DNA of 64,000 bases. Origin: Fen-1058 sp964398185. Lineage in GTDB: Bacteria > Chloroflexota > Anaerolineae > Fen-1058. The position numbers and the translations under genes were made by a program. This document shows positions 47,837 through 56,489 of the stretch, piece after piece. The notes beneath the pieces were generated by a model. That model saw only the letters and a list, made by a program, of their open reading frames with translations, ran no database searches and was not told the origin of the DNA. Where the stretch lies: contig CAYNML010000017.1 in the NCBI GenBank assembly GCA_964398185.1, forward strand, positions 1 through 64,000. The letters run 5' to 3'. The first letter of the stretch is position 1, and each line of letters opens with the position of its first letter.

Positions 47837-48279
47837 AAGAATCACGACGCTGTCCAGAGTGTGGCGCAACATGGACTGGCGAGATAACCTGCGAAACGCA
47901 CTTCCACCAGATGCTTTTCTGGGAAGCAGAAACTCCGGCGTATGGCAAAGTGCATCACCTGATGGTGTTGTGCTATCACTTACAGCATCCTCGCCTGTAC
48001 TCGCCGGAGGGGTTGAACGAAGCGCGTCGCCTGTTGGTGGAGTTTGTCGAGCACGATGCATCGCCCGTCGACGTGAGAAAACGCAATCGAGCGCGGGTGG
48101 ATTCTGGCAACCGGAATTGGAAGATCAAGGCGTCAGCCACCTCGCATGGATCGTACGAACGTGACATGGCGTGGCCGATGACGGCCGTCGATGTCGTCGC
48201 AGGTGGGGCAGACTATTACTGCGACAATGTGCGTCAGTGGGCGCAATCGATCAACGAGATGCTCACCGCGGTACGCTGA
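47833..48279 (+). CDS. DUF5946-like protein
   Basis: 148 residues. Two Cys pairs at the start (RRCPECGATWTGEITCETHFHQMLFWEAE) suggest zinc binding, followed by VHHLMVLCYHLQHPRLYSPEGLNEARRLLVEFVEH. This matches the DUF5946 pattern CPxCG..C...FHxxLxxE..xxHHLxVLCYxLQHP. The C-terminal part is Trp/Tyr-rich. Function is unknown. The start overlaps the previous gene by 4 bases. It ends just before a promoter-like sequence. Confidence 0.75.
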   Translation: MKESRRCPECGATWTGEITCETHFHQMLFWEAETPAYGKVHHLMVLCYHLQHPRLYSPEGLNEARRLLVEFVEHDASPVDVRKRNRARVDSGNRNWKIKASATSHGSYERDMAWPMTAVDVVAGGADYYCDNVRQWAQSINEMLTAVR

Positions 48280-48301
48280 TCGATGAACAAGGTCATGTTG
48301 C

Positions 48302-48329
48302 TTGACTCTGCTGACAAATGGCTTATACT
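48302..48329 (+). promoter_or_regulatory. promoter upstream of the FAD oxidoreductase
   Basis: TTGACT (48302-48307), 16 bases, TATACT (48324-48329). An attC-like word GGCGTTATGC follows at about 48345. The oxidoreductase starts at 48512, leaving a leader of about 175 bases in which no gene is seen. Confidence 0.65.
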
Positions 48330-48511
48330 GAATTCCAGAGATAAGGCGTTATGCACCCCCGTAGGCGTGTGTGTGGAATTCACTTCATTTAGTCCACAAT
48401 TAAGCGGCTTGACTAACCACCGATGGCGAGAAAGCCCTCAGAACACTTCCAGAGGATCACAACAAACACGGTTCCAAGTGCCATGATTTTTTAGTGCGAG
48501 GTCCCACACAA

Positions 48512-50038
48512 ATGACACACTCCATCATCATTGTCGGCGCCGGTATCGCTGGACTCTCGGCCGGATGCTACGCCCAAATGAATGGCTACCAGACCCGGAT
48601 CTTTGAGCTGCACGACAAGCCCGGCGGGCTATGCACCTCCTGGACACGCAACGGCTACACGTTTGACGGTTGTATCGAATGGCCGCTCGGCTCGAAGGCC
48701 GGGACCGACATGAATCGCATGTGGCAGGAGTTGGGCGCCGTGCAAGGCCGACAGTTCATCGACTACGCCGTGTTCCAGCGCATCGAGGGCCGCGACGGCC
48801 GGGCACTGTCGATCTATGCGGACCTCGATCGACTGGAACGACACATGAAGGAATTGTCTCCGGCCGATTCCGCCGCGATCGAGGAACTCTGCAACGTCGG
48901 GCGCCGCTTCATCCCGTTCGTCGATCTGGACAGCCCAGCCGGCCTGATTGAGGGGATCAAGATGAGCATCCGGATGGTGCCCTTCATAGGCTTGATGCTA
49001 AAGTACGGCAAGATTACAACGGAAGCATTCGCCGCACGGTTCAGCGATCCCTTCCTGCGTCAGGCCATAATGGCCTTTGCCGACGTCAACGGCGGCAAAG
49101 GCCTTCCGGTAGCAGGACTGATGTACACGCCAGCCGCAATGCATCTTCATAACGGCGGCTATCCCCTGGGCGGCTCACTCGAGTTCGCGCAAGCCATCGA
49201 ACGCCGCTATCTCGATCTCGGAGGCGAGATACTCTACAGGTCATGTGTCGAAAAGATACTGACAGAAGCAGACCCGTCAGGCCGAGGCGACCGCGCCGTC
49301 GGTATTCGCCTCGTCGACGGCGCCGAGCATCGCGCCGACGTCGTCATCTCTGCGGCTGATGGTCACGCCACCATCTTCGACCTGCTGGAAGGCCGCTATA
49401 TGAGCGACAAGATGCGCGCCTCATACGAGAAGCGGCCGATCTATCCATCCTGGGTCCAGGTCTCGCTCGGCGTAGCGCGCCATTTCTGCGATGAGGCACA
49501 AACGGTCAGCTATTGGCTCGACGAGCCGATCGATCTCGCGGGGGAGAAGGTCGATCGCATCGATGTTCGTCACTTTGGCCTGGATCCTTTGATGGCGCCG
49601 CCGGGTAAATCGGCTTTGGTTGTGCGGTTCACGTGCGATCACGCCTACTGGAAGGCGCTCTACCAGGATCCCGAGCGTTACGAGACGGCGAAAAAGGGCC
49701 TTGCCCTCAAGGTCATCGATCGACTGGAGCGCCGCCTGCCGGGTATCGCCGGACAGATCGAGGTGGTCGACGTCGCGACGCCCATGACCGTCGAGCGCTA
49801 CACCGGCAATTGGCAAGGCTCGCGGATGGGATGGTTGATCACGACCGATGTGTTCATGACCGCGGCCAAAGGGATGGATAAGACGCTGCCCGGCCTGACG
49901 AATTTCTACATGTGCGGGCAATGGGTGGAACTGGGCGGCGGCTTGCCCACGGCGGCAGGCTCGGGCCGGGGTTTGATCCGTATGCTGTGCAAGCAGGATC
50001 GGAAGAGGTTCAGCACCAGTCTGCCAACTGCATCGTAA
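48512..50038 (+). CDS. FAD-dependent phytoene-desaturase-like oxidoreductase
   Basis: 508 residues from the ATG at 48512 (a GTG lies six codons upstream). The N-terminal FAD-binding motif SIIIVGAGIAGLSAGCYAQMNGYQTRIFELHDKPGGLCTSW is the CrtI-type GxGxxG...E...PGG pattern. Near the C-terminus, LPGLTNFYMCGQWVELGGGLPTAAGSGRGL is the second FAD-contact motif. Enzymes of this family desaturate or isomerise carotenoids, retinol or prostaglandin-like substrates. No carotenoid gene is nearby, so the substrate is unknown. It is followed by an attC-like sequence and the phosphatase gene. The region lacks the repeats common elsewhere in the window. Confidence 0.88.
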   Translation: MTHSIIIVGAGIAGLSAGCYAQMNGYQTRIFELHDKPGGLCTSWTRNGYTFDGCIEWPLGSKAGTDMNRMWQELGAVQGRQFIDYAVFQRIEGRDGRALSIYADLDRLERHMKELSPADSAAIEELCNVGRRFIPFVDLDSPAGLIEGIKMSIRMVPFIGLMLKYGKITTEAFAARFSDPFLRQAIMAFADVNGGKGLPVAGLMYTPAAMHLHNGGYPLGGSLEFAQAIERRYLDLGGEILYRSCVEKILTEADPSGRGDRAVGIRLVDGAEHRADVVISAADGHATIFDLLEGRYMSDKMRASYEKRPIYPSWVQVSLGVARHFCDEAQTVSYWLDEPIDLAGEKVDRIDVRHFGLDPLMAPPGKSALVVRFTCDHAYWKALYQDPERYETAKKGLALKVIDRLERRLPGIAGQIEVVDVATPMTVERYTGNWQGSRMGWLITTDVFMTAAKGMDKTLPGLTNFYMCGQWVELGGGLPTAAGSGRGLIRMLCKQDRKRFSTSLPTAS

Positions 50039-50129
50039 AGCGCTCACTTCAGCTATTCTCCTCAAGAGCGCGCCTGCCAAGCGCGTGCGACGGACTCGCG
50101 CCAGCGGCGGCTGACGCCGGGCGTTAGGT
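50019..50129. other. attC-like (integron recombination site) sequence
   Basis: A right half resembling an attC: GCGACGGACTCGCGCC..GGCGGCTGACGCCGGGCGTTAGGT, with a core GTTAGGT at 50123-50129 matching GTTRRRY. A weak left core TGCCAAC lies near 50019 in the end of the oxidoreductase gene. A GCCCAAC core (RYYYAAC) is at 50892-50898 behind the phosphatase gene and a GTTATGC word at 48348. Cassette boundaries are therefore possible but degenerate, and no integrase gene is visible. Confidence 0.3.
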
Positions 50130-50186
50130 CGCTCATGACCAACTCGGATTCATGATAAATGCTCGTTGCAGAGGAAACGTTGATCA

Positions 50187-50864
50187 ATGAACGATCGCGT
50201 TCTTGTGTGGGACGGCTGTAAGAATGTGCGCGATCTCGGCGGCCTAAGGACTTCAGACGGCCGCCTGACTCGTTGGCGGGCGGTTGTCCGCTCAGATACT
50301 CCGGCCAGGCTCACCGCCACCGGATGGTCAGCGTTGTACGCCTATGGCATCCGCACCATCATTTCGCTCCGCACGGATGGTATGCAGGAGGACGAACTCA
50401 ACTTCACGTCACCGTATGCCGACCTCGCCACAGTGCAGACCGCCATCGAAGACGTTACGGATGAGGAATTCGTACAACAGTGGGCCGCCACCGACCTGTG
50501 GTGCACGCCGCTCTATTATCAGGATGCGCTGCGGCGCTGGCCGGAGCGGCATGCGACCGTTGTGTCGGCGATCGCCCGGGCGCGGCCGGGTGGCGTTCTG
50601 TTCCATTGTGTCCGCGGCCATGATCGCACGGGCATTGTGACGCTGTTACTGCTGGCGCTCGTCGGCGTGGCGCCGGAGGAGATTGTGGCCGATTATGCGC
50701 TCAGTGTCGATCCCGAGCGCGATGAACTTCTGGCCCGTGAGCATACCTCGTTTCGAGACGTTCTGCTCAGCGCACTGGACGGGCTGAACATTGATCGCTA
50801 TTTGGGAATGGGCGGAGTAAGTCCAAGTGATTTGGCCGCCGTTCGCCAGCGGCTACTCGGATAA
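50187..50864 (+). CDS. LipA/Tyr_phosphatase3-like protein tyrosine phosphatase
   Basis: 225 residues. The phosphatase loop VLFHCVRGHDRTGIVTLLLL contains the Cys-x5-Arg signature HCxxGxxRTG. The start WDGCKNVRDLGGLRTSDGRLTRWRAVVRSDTP is the NxRDLGG motif of this family. Length and order fit the atypical lipid/protein tyrosine phosphatases. The substrate is unknown. It is encoded 148 bases after the FAD oxidoreductase; between them is an attC-like sequence. A weak AGGAAACG precedes the ATG. Confidence 0.88.
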   Translation: MNDRVLVWDGCKNVRDLGGLRTSDGRLTRWRAVVRSDTPARLTATGWSALYAYGIRTIISLRTDGMQEDELNFTSPYADLATVQTAIEDVTDEEFVQQWAATDLWCTPLYYQDALRRWPERHATVVSAIARARPGGVLFHCVRGHDRTGIVTLLLLALVGVAPEEIVADYALSVDPERDELLAREHTSFRDVLLSALDGLNIDRYLGMGGVSPSDLAAVRQRLLG

Positions 50865-50915
50865 GCGGTCCACGTACACATTCTATGGGCGGCCCAACGC
50901 CGTACATTGAACACC

Positions 50916-50957
50916 AAAAAAGAGACCGGAGTCCTTCACGAACTCCGGTCTCGTTTC
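50916..50957 (-). terminator. terminator of the SPFH operon
   Basis: GAGACCGGAGT and ACTCCGGTCTC (11-bp stem) with a T-run on the minus strand (CTTTTTTGG). It lies just beyond the SPFH gene stop at 50976 and converges with the phosphatase gene. Confidence 0.85.
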
Positions 50958-50975
50958 ACTTATCGCTCTTACTCG

Positions 50976-52046
50976 TCAGCTATGCAAAAAATCGTCCAGC
51001 GCCTTCTTGCTGATGCGATACTGTGTGCCGATCTGCTTGGCCTTGATCTGCCCCTCGGTGATCATCGCCATCACGTCGGCTTCAGACACCTTCAGGTAGT
51101 TGGCCGCTTCGGCGGGTGACATCACTTCCGGAGCGGGGCCCCCACCTGTCGGCGCGACGGGGGCTGCTTGCTGCGCGGGCGGTTGTTGCGGCGGCTGCTG
51201 CATCGCCTGAGTCATTGCGCCCGCCATCATTTGACCCATGCCCAAACCTGCGCCTAAGCCAACGCCCGCACCGGCGACGCCACCGCTCGGATTCTGCGCC
51301 GCATCGCGAATGCCGCGCGCCGCCTGGAATTGGATGTACTTCTGCATGTCGCCGATGGCGCCCATCTGCGCGCGCTCGTCGATGGCCTTGGCCGTCTCTT
51401 CGGTGGGGCTGATCGATCGGACATAGAGGGTCTTCAGCATGATACCCATCTGTTTGAAGTCGTCACCCACCTTGGCCTTGGTACCCACGCCGATCTCGTC
51501 GTACTTGGCAGGCATGTCCAGGAACGGAATCTTGATCTCGCCCAGCAGGTCCGTCATCTTGCTGATGATGATGCCGCGCAGCATGCCTTCAATCTCCGGT
51601 GTCTCATACACGCCGCGCACGCCCACCACCTTGTTCACGAACAACGCCGGATCGTTGATCTCCATCGAGTACACGCCGTTGGCCCGCAAGCGCACCATGC
51701 CCAGATCGGGATCACGGAAGGTCACCGGCTCCGGTGTGCCCCACCCCATATCAAGGTAAGTGCGGGTGCTGACGTAGTATACCTCGGCGGTGAACGGCGT
51801 CTTGCCACTCGTCGCCAGGCCGATGAGACCCGACAAAATCGGCATATTGGCCGTGGTGATCGTATGACGGCCGGCGCCAAACACATCCATCGCCTTGCCG
51901 TCGCGGAAGAACACGGCGGCCTGCTGCTCGCGCACAATCACCTGCGACCCCAAACGAAAATCGCCCGAACCGCGCTCGGGAATGCGGTGCACCATCTCGC
52001 GGCCGGATTCATCGCTAAACTCGACGACATCAATAATGCGGGGCAT
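50976..52046 (-). CDS. SPFH-domain protein fused to an excisionase-like helix-turn-helix
   Basis: 356 residues. Residues 1-240 resemble the YdjI-type SPFH domain: VIVREQQAAVFFRDGKAMDVFGAGRHTITTANMPIL, FVNKVVGVRGVYETPEIEGMLRGIIISKMTDLLGE. A Gly/Met-rich hinge and a Gln/Pro/Ala linker (QPPQQPPAQQAAPVAP) follow. The last ~48 residues (MSPAEAANYLKVSEADVMAMITEGQIKAKQIGTQYRISKKALDDFL) match the excisionase/MerR-like HTH_17 domain. SPFH proteins oligomerise at membranes or protein complexes; the DNA-binding-like tail is unusual. It is paired with the following coiled-coil protein. Confidence 0.8.
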   Translation of the reverse strand: MPRIIDVVEFSDESGREMVHRIPERGSGDFRLGSQVIVREQQAAVFFRDGKAMDVFGAGRHTITTANMPILSGLIGLATSGKTPFTAEVYYVSTRTYLDMGWGTPEPVTFRDPDLGMVRLRANGVYSMEINDPALFVNKVVGVRGVYETPEIEGMLRGIIISKMTDLLGEIKIPFLDMPAKYDEIGVGTKAKVGDDFKQMGIMLKTLYVRSISPTEETAKAIDERAQMGAIGDMQKYIQFQAARGIRDAAQNPSGGVAGAGVGLGAGLGMGQMMAGAMTQAMQQPPQQPPAQQAAPVAPTGGGPAPEVMSPAEAANYLKVSEADVMAMITEGQIKAKQIGTQYRISKKALDDFLHS

Positions 52047-52085
52047 GGCAATCTCTCCTCAGAAGATTTCTTGGTGAGCGTCTCT

Positions 52086-52145
52086 TCCGCTCCTCGACCG
52101 CGTCCGCGCGGTCGAATCAAACCGCGCGGACGCGGGTTGAGAGCG
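52086..52145. repeat. CCGCGTCCGCGCGG palindrome, copy 3
   Basis: CGACCGCGTCCGCGCGGTCG and ACCGCGCGGACGCGGGTTGAGAGCG flank a short AATCAA loop. It lies between the two genes of the SPFH pair. Confidence 0.7.
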
Positions 52146-52149
52146 CTTT

Positions 52150-52719
52150 TTATATGGAACCGACCAACAGGTGTTGGCGCTTATCGTACAGATCGTTCAA
52201 GCCGGTGCAGATGCGCCTGACGGTGTTCATGGCGGCCTTCAACGCGTCGGGGCCGGTCGGGGCGGGAGCCGCGCCTTCGGCAGCAGGCGGCGCGGGCATC
52301 ACACCCAGCGCCACGCGGCATTGATCGATCGCCAGCGCCAGGTTGTCCGCCTCACTCAGCAATTGATAATCGAAATTGTACAGCTGATCGAGTTGATCTT
52401 CTTTCACCTGCACGGCGTCAAACAAACCGGCATAACCGCGCGGCGCGGTCTTCACGCGATCGATGAAGGTGCGCAGTTTCACGGCGCTCTGCTCCACGTC
52501 GTCGACGTACTCGAACCCACCGCTGGACAGCATATCGGTCTGCAATTCCGACAGCCGATCGAGTTGATCGGTGAACCTGGCGGCCACCATGTCGCGCACA
52601 ATCTTGTCCGCGTCACGGCGTGTCTCTTTTTCCATGTAGCCTTTGAAGCCGGGGATCTTGGAGAGGATTTTGGCGAACCCGCCGCGCTGTTCTTTGATTT
52701 GACCAGTCAAGTCCGTCAT
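52150..52719 (-). CDS. helical protein paired with the SPFH gene
   Basis: 189 residues. Begins MTDLTGQIKEQRGGFAKILSKIPGFKGYMEKETRRDADKIVRDMVAARFTDQLDRLSELQTDMLS. Predominantly long helices with heptad-like leucines (LDRLSELQTDML, KEDQLDQLYNFDYQLLSEADNLALAI), a Pro/Ala linker near residue 145 and a final helix. No family recognised. Its upstream position, ~104 bases before the SPFH gene on the same strand, suggests a shared complex, and ATG 52719 is preceded by AGGAGCTATCC. Function is not known. Confidence 0.6.
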   Translation of the reverse strand: MTDLTGQIKEQRGGFAKILSKIPGFKGYMEKETRRDADKIVRDMVAARFTDQLDRLSELQTDMLSSGGFEYVDDVEQSAVKLRTFIDRVKTAPRGYAGLFDAVQVKEDQLDQLYNFDYQLLSEADNLALAIDQCRVALGVMPAPPAAEGAAPAPTGPDALKAAMNTVRRICTGLNDLYDKRQHLLVGSI

Positions 52720-52855
52720 GGATAGCTCCTGTGCAGGGATTGAGGGTTGTGGTCGCGTTGTACGCCATAGATTTTACCACAACCATGCGGCCACCCAACC
52801 GACAGCGCGCTGACGCTTGCCGCACAACTCGGCCAACACTTGGTTATTTTTTGGT

Positions 52856-52884
52856 TTGACAAAGTGCGCTTCCAACATTACACT
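52856..52884 (+). promoter_or_regulatory. promoter of the S9 peptidase gene
   Basis: TTGACA (52856-52861), 17 bases, TACACT (52879-52884): a near-consensus sigma-70-type promoter. The gene starts at the GTG 52975, about 85 bases downstream. Confidence 0.75.
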
Positions 52885-52974
52885 TAATTTACTTAAGCCA
52901 GGCGCTCATCCATTTCGTCCTCCAAACCAACCCATCCGCTTCATGAACCAGATTCATGACATCGGAGTCATATC

Positions 52975-54777
52975 GTGACCGCACTCAATCAAGACCTGCT
53001 CCTTCGCACCCCTAACATCTACGCGTGGGGCGGCGGCTTCGATCTGGCGCCTGATGGCCGCGCGATCGTGTACATGTGGAACGGCAGCGGCCACTGGGAG
53101 TTGTACCTCCTGCCGATCGAGGGCGGCACGCCCCGCCAGTTGACTTCCAGCCCGGAAAGCAAGATGTTTCCGCGTTTCGCGCCGGACGGCAGGCGCATCG
53201 CCTACTTGCAAGACTACGACGGCGACGAATGCTTCGACGTGCACGTGCTCGATCTGGCGAGCGGTCAGATCACCAACCTGATGCGCGACACGCCCGACGA
53301 GGGGCTGAACGAATTTTTGCGCTGGTCGCCAGATGGCCGCTGGATTTACTACGCCTCCAACCGCGACAAAGACTTCGCCATCTTCGCCGTTTCGGTTGAG
53401 GACGGCGCCGTCAAGCGCCTGACGCACCACGCCGCCAGCGATGTCTTCGTGGAACCGTCGCCCGACGGGAAATGGTTAGCCGTGCAGGCCATGGCCGACG
53501 GGCAGAATCACGCCCTCTATCTGGCGCCCACCGACGGCGGCCCCGAGCTCCGCGTGGGCGAAGCGCACGGCCTGCTCGACGCCGAGACGCCCGCCTGGTC
53601 GCCCGACAGCCGCCGCCTCGCGTTTGTATCCGCCGATAAAGGCATGTCCGACGTGGCAATCTACGATCTGGCTGCGCGCACGATCGAGTGGCTGACGCCC
53701 GGCGATTGCGAATACTACTTTCCGGCGTGGTCGCCGCAAGCCGATCGGGTGTTGTACCTCGCCAGCCGCGACGCCAGTTTCGATCTGGTGTTGCACGATC
53801 TACAGCGCGGCCCGGAGATCATTCGCCTGCGACCGGGCATCCACAACCAGGCGCGCTTCACCGCCGATGGCGCGTCGCTGGTCTTCACCTATGGCGGCCC
53901 GGCGCATCCCTCTGATCTGTGGTCGCTGCGCCTGGCCGATCGGGCGGCCACCCAACTGACCGATTCACTCCCGCCGCAAATTGATCGATCGGTCTTTGTG
54001 CAGCCGACGCACGTGTGGTATCCCAGTCTCGATGAGGGGGTGCAGGTTCCGGCGCTGCTCTATCGGCCGCGGCAGACTCGAGCGGACCAGCTGCCCCCGG
54101 CGGTGGTCTATGTGCACGGCGGGCCGACGGCGCAGCAAGACAACGACTGGTATCCGTCGATCCAGGATTTTGTGACGCGCGGCTACGTGGTCTTGTGCCC
54201 CAATTATCGCGGCAGCACCGGCTACGGCAAAGCCTTCCGCGAAGCGAACCGGTTCGATCTGGGACGCGGCGACACCAACGACGTGGCCGCCGGCGCCGAC
54301 TATCTGGTGCGGGAAGGCCTGGCCGACCCGAACCGCATCGCCGTCACCGGCATTTCCTACGGCGGCTTCATGACCATGACGTGCACCACGCAGCATCCCC
54401 ACAAATGGGCAGCGGGATCGGCGCTGGTGCCGTTCGTCAACTGGTTCACCGAGCACGCCAGCGAGCGCGAAGACCTGCAATACTGGGACGATCAGAACAT
54501 GGGCGATCCGGTAAAGGACTACGATCGGTGGTATGCCAACTCGCCGATCTTCTTCATCGATCGGATTACCGCGCCGATCCAGTTGATCGCCGGGGGCAAT
54601 GACGTGCGCTGCCCGCCGGAAGAAGCCGAGCAGGTGCGCGACAAACTGATCGCGTTGGGGCGGCCCGTGGAGATGATCGTCTACGCCGACGAAGGGCACA
54701 TCTTGCGGCAGTTGGACAATCGGGTGGACGCCTACCGCCGGCGCGCGGCGTTCATTGATCGCTATCTGAAAGGGTGA
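52975..54777 (+). CDS. S9-family prolyl-oligopeptidase-like peptidase
   Basis: 600 residues from GTG 52975. The first ~330 residues are a beta-propeller (repeats such as IVYMWNGSGHWELYLLPIEGG, LRWSPDGRWIYYASNRD, PAWSPDSRRLAFVSADKG). The C-terminal alpha/beta-hydrolase has VVYVHGGPTAQQDNDWYP, the nucleophile Ser in AVTGISYGGFMTM, Asp in LIAGGNDVRCPPEE and His in ADEGHILR. These form the serine peptidase triad of acylaminoacyl/prolyl-oligopeptidase-like enzymes, which cut short peptides. No signal peptide, so cytoplasmic. An MBL gene follows 10 bases later. Confidence 0.9.
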   Translation: MTALNQDLLLRTPNIYAWGGGFDLAPDGRAIVYMWNGSGHWELYLLPIEGGTPRQLTSSPESKMFPRFAPDGRRIAYLQDYDGDECFDVHVLDLASGQITNLMRDTPDEGLNEFLRWSPDGRWIYYASNRDKDFAIFAVSVEDGAVKRLTHHAASDVFVEPSPDGKWLAVQAMADGQNHALYLAPTDGGPELRVGEAHGLLDAETPAWSPDSRRLAFVSADKGMSDVAIYDLAARTIEWLTPGDCEYYFPAWSPQADRVLYLASRDASFDLVLHDLQRGPEIIRLRPGIHNQARFTADGASLVFTYGGPAHPSDLWSLRLADRAATQLTDSLPPQIDRSVFVQPTHVWYPSLDEGVQVPALLYRPRQTRADQLPPAVVYVHGGPTAQQDNDWYPSIQDFVTRGYVVLCPNYRGSTGYGKAFREANRFDLGRGDTNDVAAGADYLVREGLADPNRIAVTGISYGGFMTMTCTTQHPHKWAAGSALVPFVNWFTEHASEREDLQYWDDQNMGDPVKDYDRWYANSPIFFIDRITAPIQLIAGGNDVRCPPEEAEQVRDKLIALGRPVEMIVYADEGHILRQLDNRVDAYRRRAAFIDRYLKG

Positions 54778-54787
54778 CAAACACATC

Positions 54788-55621
54788 GTGATCGAAGTGA
54801 CCTTCCTTGGAACCGGCTCGGCCATGCCGCCGCGCGACCGCGGCAATACGGCCTTTACCGTGCGCACAGAGAACCTGCTCTTCCTGGCCGACGCTGGCCC
54901 GTCAGTGTTTGGCGACTTGCAGCGGGCGGGCATCGAACCGGCCAGCATCGACGCCATCTTCCTGTCGCACGGCCATGCCGATCACGTGCTGGGCTTCCCG
55001 CAGTTGGCGCTGCTGCAAAAATTTGTCACCAAAGATCCACCGCTGCGCATCTACTGCACCGCCGACGTGCGCGATAAAGTGACACAGGTGACCACACTGA
55101 CCTTTCCAGAAGCCGCCGACGGCTTGCCCAATTTTAACTGGATCGAACTGGCCGAGGGGCCGCGCCAGTATCACGATCTGACCGACGAGATTCAGTTGAC
55201 CACCGAGCTGGTCTTTGGCCCGCCGTACATGCCGGTGCTGGGCCTGCGCCTGGACTTTTTCGACAAGGGCATATCGCTGGCCTTCTCGGCCGACACCGCG
55301 CCATCGGATACGGTGGCCAGCCTGGGCCATAATGTCGATCTGCTCATTCACGAAGCCTCGTTCAGCGCCACCATGCAGCCCGATGTCAGCCCCGAGATAT
55401 TCTTTCATTCCGACGCGCGCCAGGCCGGACAGATCGCGGCGCGCGCCGGGGCCAAGCGCCTGGCGCTGGTGCACCTGAGCCGGCTGCACGGCAATCACCG
55501 CCGCGTGCTCAGCGCCGAAGCCGCCGAATATTTCAAGGGCCTGATCCTGGTGCCGGATGACGGCGATGTGATCCAGCTCGACACGGTCGGACTGACCTCA
55601 CCCTCGTTGTCGGCACTCTAA
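54788..55621 (+). CDS. MBL-fold metallohydrolase, RNase Z-like
   Basis: 277 residues from GTG 54788. IEVTFLGTGSAMPPRDRGNTAFTVRT is the RNase Z/ElaC-like start, LSHGHADHVLGFP the HxHxDH zinc motif and AFSADTAPSDTVASLGHNVDLLIHEASF the third ligand region (SADT..D..IHE). It lacks the long flexible arm expected of tRNase Z, so it may act on another substrate such as a phosphodiester or arylsulfate. The preceding peptidase gene lies 10 bases upstream and a peptidase follows 20 bases downstream. Confidence 0.85.
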   Translation: MIEVTFLGTGSAMPPRDRGNTAFTVRTENLLFLADAGPSVFGDLQRAGIEPASIDAIFLSHGHADHVLGFPQLALLQKFVTKDPPLRIYCTADVRDKVTQVTTLTFPEAADGLPNFNWIELAEGPRQYHDLTDEIQLTTELVFGPPYMPVLGLRLDFFDKGISLAFSADTAPSDTVASLGHNVDLLIHEASFSATMQPDVSPEIFFHSDARQAGQIAARAGAKRLALVHLSRLHGNHRRVLSAEAAEYFKGLILVPDDGDVIQLDTVGLTSPSLSAL

Positions 55622-55641
55622 GCACGGACAAAGGAGCAGCG

Positions 55642-56442
55642 ATGCGCGTCTTGATTGCAGTTGATATGGAAGGCATCTCCGGCGTAGTCCATTGGGATCA
55701 CGTCAAACCCGGTCATTTTGAATATGACCGCTTCCGCCAGATCATGACCGATGAAGTAAACGCCGCCATCGACGGCGCGCTGGACGGCGGCGCCACCAGC
55801 GTGGTGGTCACCGACGGGCACAACGACGGGCGCAACATTCTCATCGAAAAGCTGCATGCCCCCGCCCGGCTCAATTCCGGCTCGCCCGCGCCATTGTCCA
55901 TGGTGGAGGGTGTGCAGCAAGCCGAGGTGGTGTTCTTCATCGGTTATCACGCCCGCGCCGACACACCCGAAGCGATTCTGTGCCATACGTGGACGGATCA
56001 AGTCCGCAACGTGTGGTTGAACGATCGGGCCGTGGGCGAGATTGGCTTGAATGCCGCCGTCTGCGGATCGTTCGGGGCGCGCGTGTCGTTGATCACCGGC
56101 GATCGGGCGGCCGTGCAGGAAGCGATCGATCTGCTTGGCCCGATCGAATCCGTCGTGGTCAAGACGGCCAGCGGACGCATGAGCGCCGAATGTCTGGCGG
56201 TGGAGGAAACCCGCACCGCGATCCGGCACGCTGCCGCACACGCCATGGTGCGCCAGATCCCGCCGCTGATCATCGCACCGCCGATCCGCCTGCGCGTGCA
56301 GCTCACCCGCCCGGAACAAGTAGATAAAGCCCTGCGCGTGCCGGGATCGAAGCGCCTCGACGGAGTCACGCTCGAATGGGTGGGCGAAGACATGGTCAGC
56401 GTTTACCACGCTTTCCGCGCCATGGCCGGTTTGGGGAATTAA
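55642..56442 (+). CDS. M55 D-aminopeptidase (DppA-like)
   Basis: 266 residues; AAGGAGCAGC precedes the ATG. The start MRVLIAVDMEGISGVVHWDHV carries the zinc-binding D-x-E of M55; TDGHNDGRNILIEKL and FFIGYHARADTPEAILCHTW (His ligands), and INAAVCG-like SLNAAVCGSFG (here IGLNAAVCGSFGARVSLITGDR) follow. DppA is a decameric D-amino-acid dipeptidase using two zinc ions. It belongs to the S9-MBL-M55 group of three closely spaced genes on the plus strand, which may be a peptide-degrading operon. Confidence 0.9.
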   Translation: MRVLIAVDMEGISGVVHWDHVKPGHFEYDRFRQIMTDEVNAAIDGALDGGATSVVVTDGHNDGRNILIEKLHAPARLNSGSPAPLSMVEGVQQAEVVFFIGYHARADTPEAILCHTWTDQVRNVWLNDRAVGEIGLNAAVCGSFGARVSLITGDRAAVQEAIDLLGPIESVVVKTASGRMSAECLAVEETRTAIRHAAAHAMVRQIPPLIIAPPIRLRVQLTRPEQVDKALRVPGSKRLDGVTLEWVGEDMVSVYHAFRAMAGLGN

Positions 56443-56459
56443 CAAAGGGCAATCACACA

Positions 56460-56489
56460 GACTTCCAACGTCTTGCAGATGTCGGAAGC
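56460..56489. terminator. GACTTCC..GGAAGCC hairpin between converging genes
   Basis: GACTTCC (56460) and GGAAGCC (56489) enclose AACGTCTTGCAGATGTC, giving an imperfect hairpin between the converging M55 and VTT genes. The T-run is weak. Confidence 0.35.

Noticed and set aside
48283..48486. A 67-codon frame upstream of the FAD oxidoreductase
   Set aside because: It overlaps a promoter and has no ribosome binding site or recognisable sequence.
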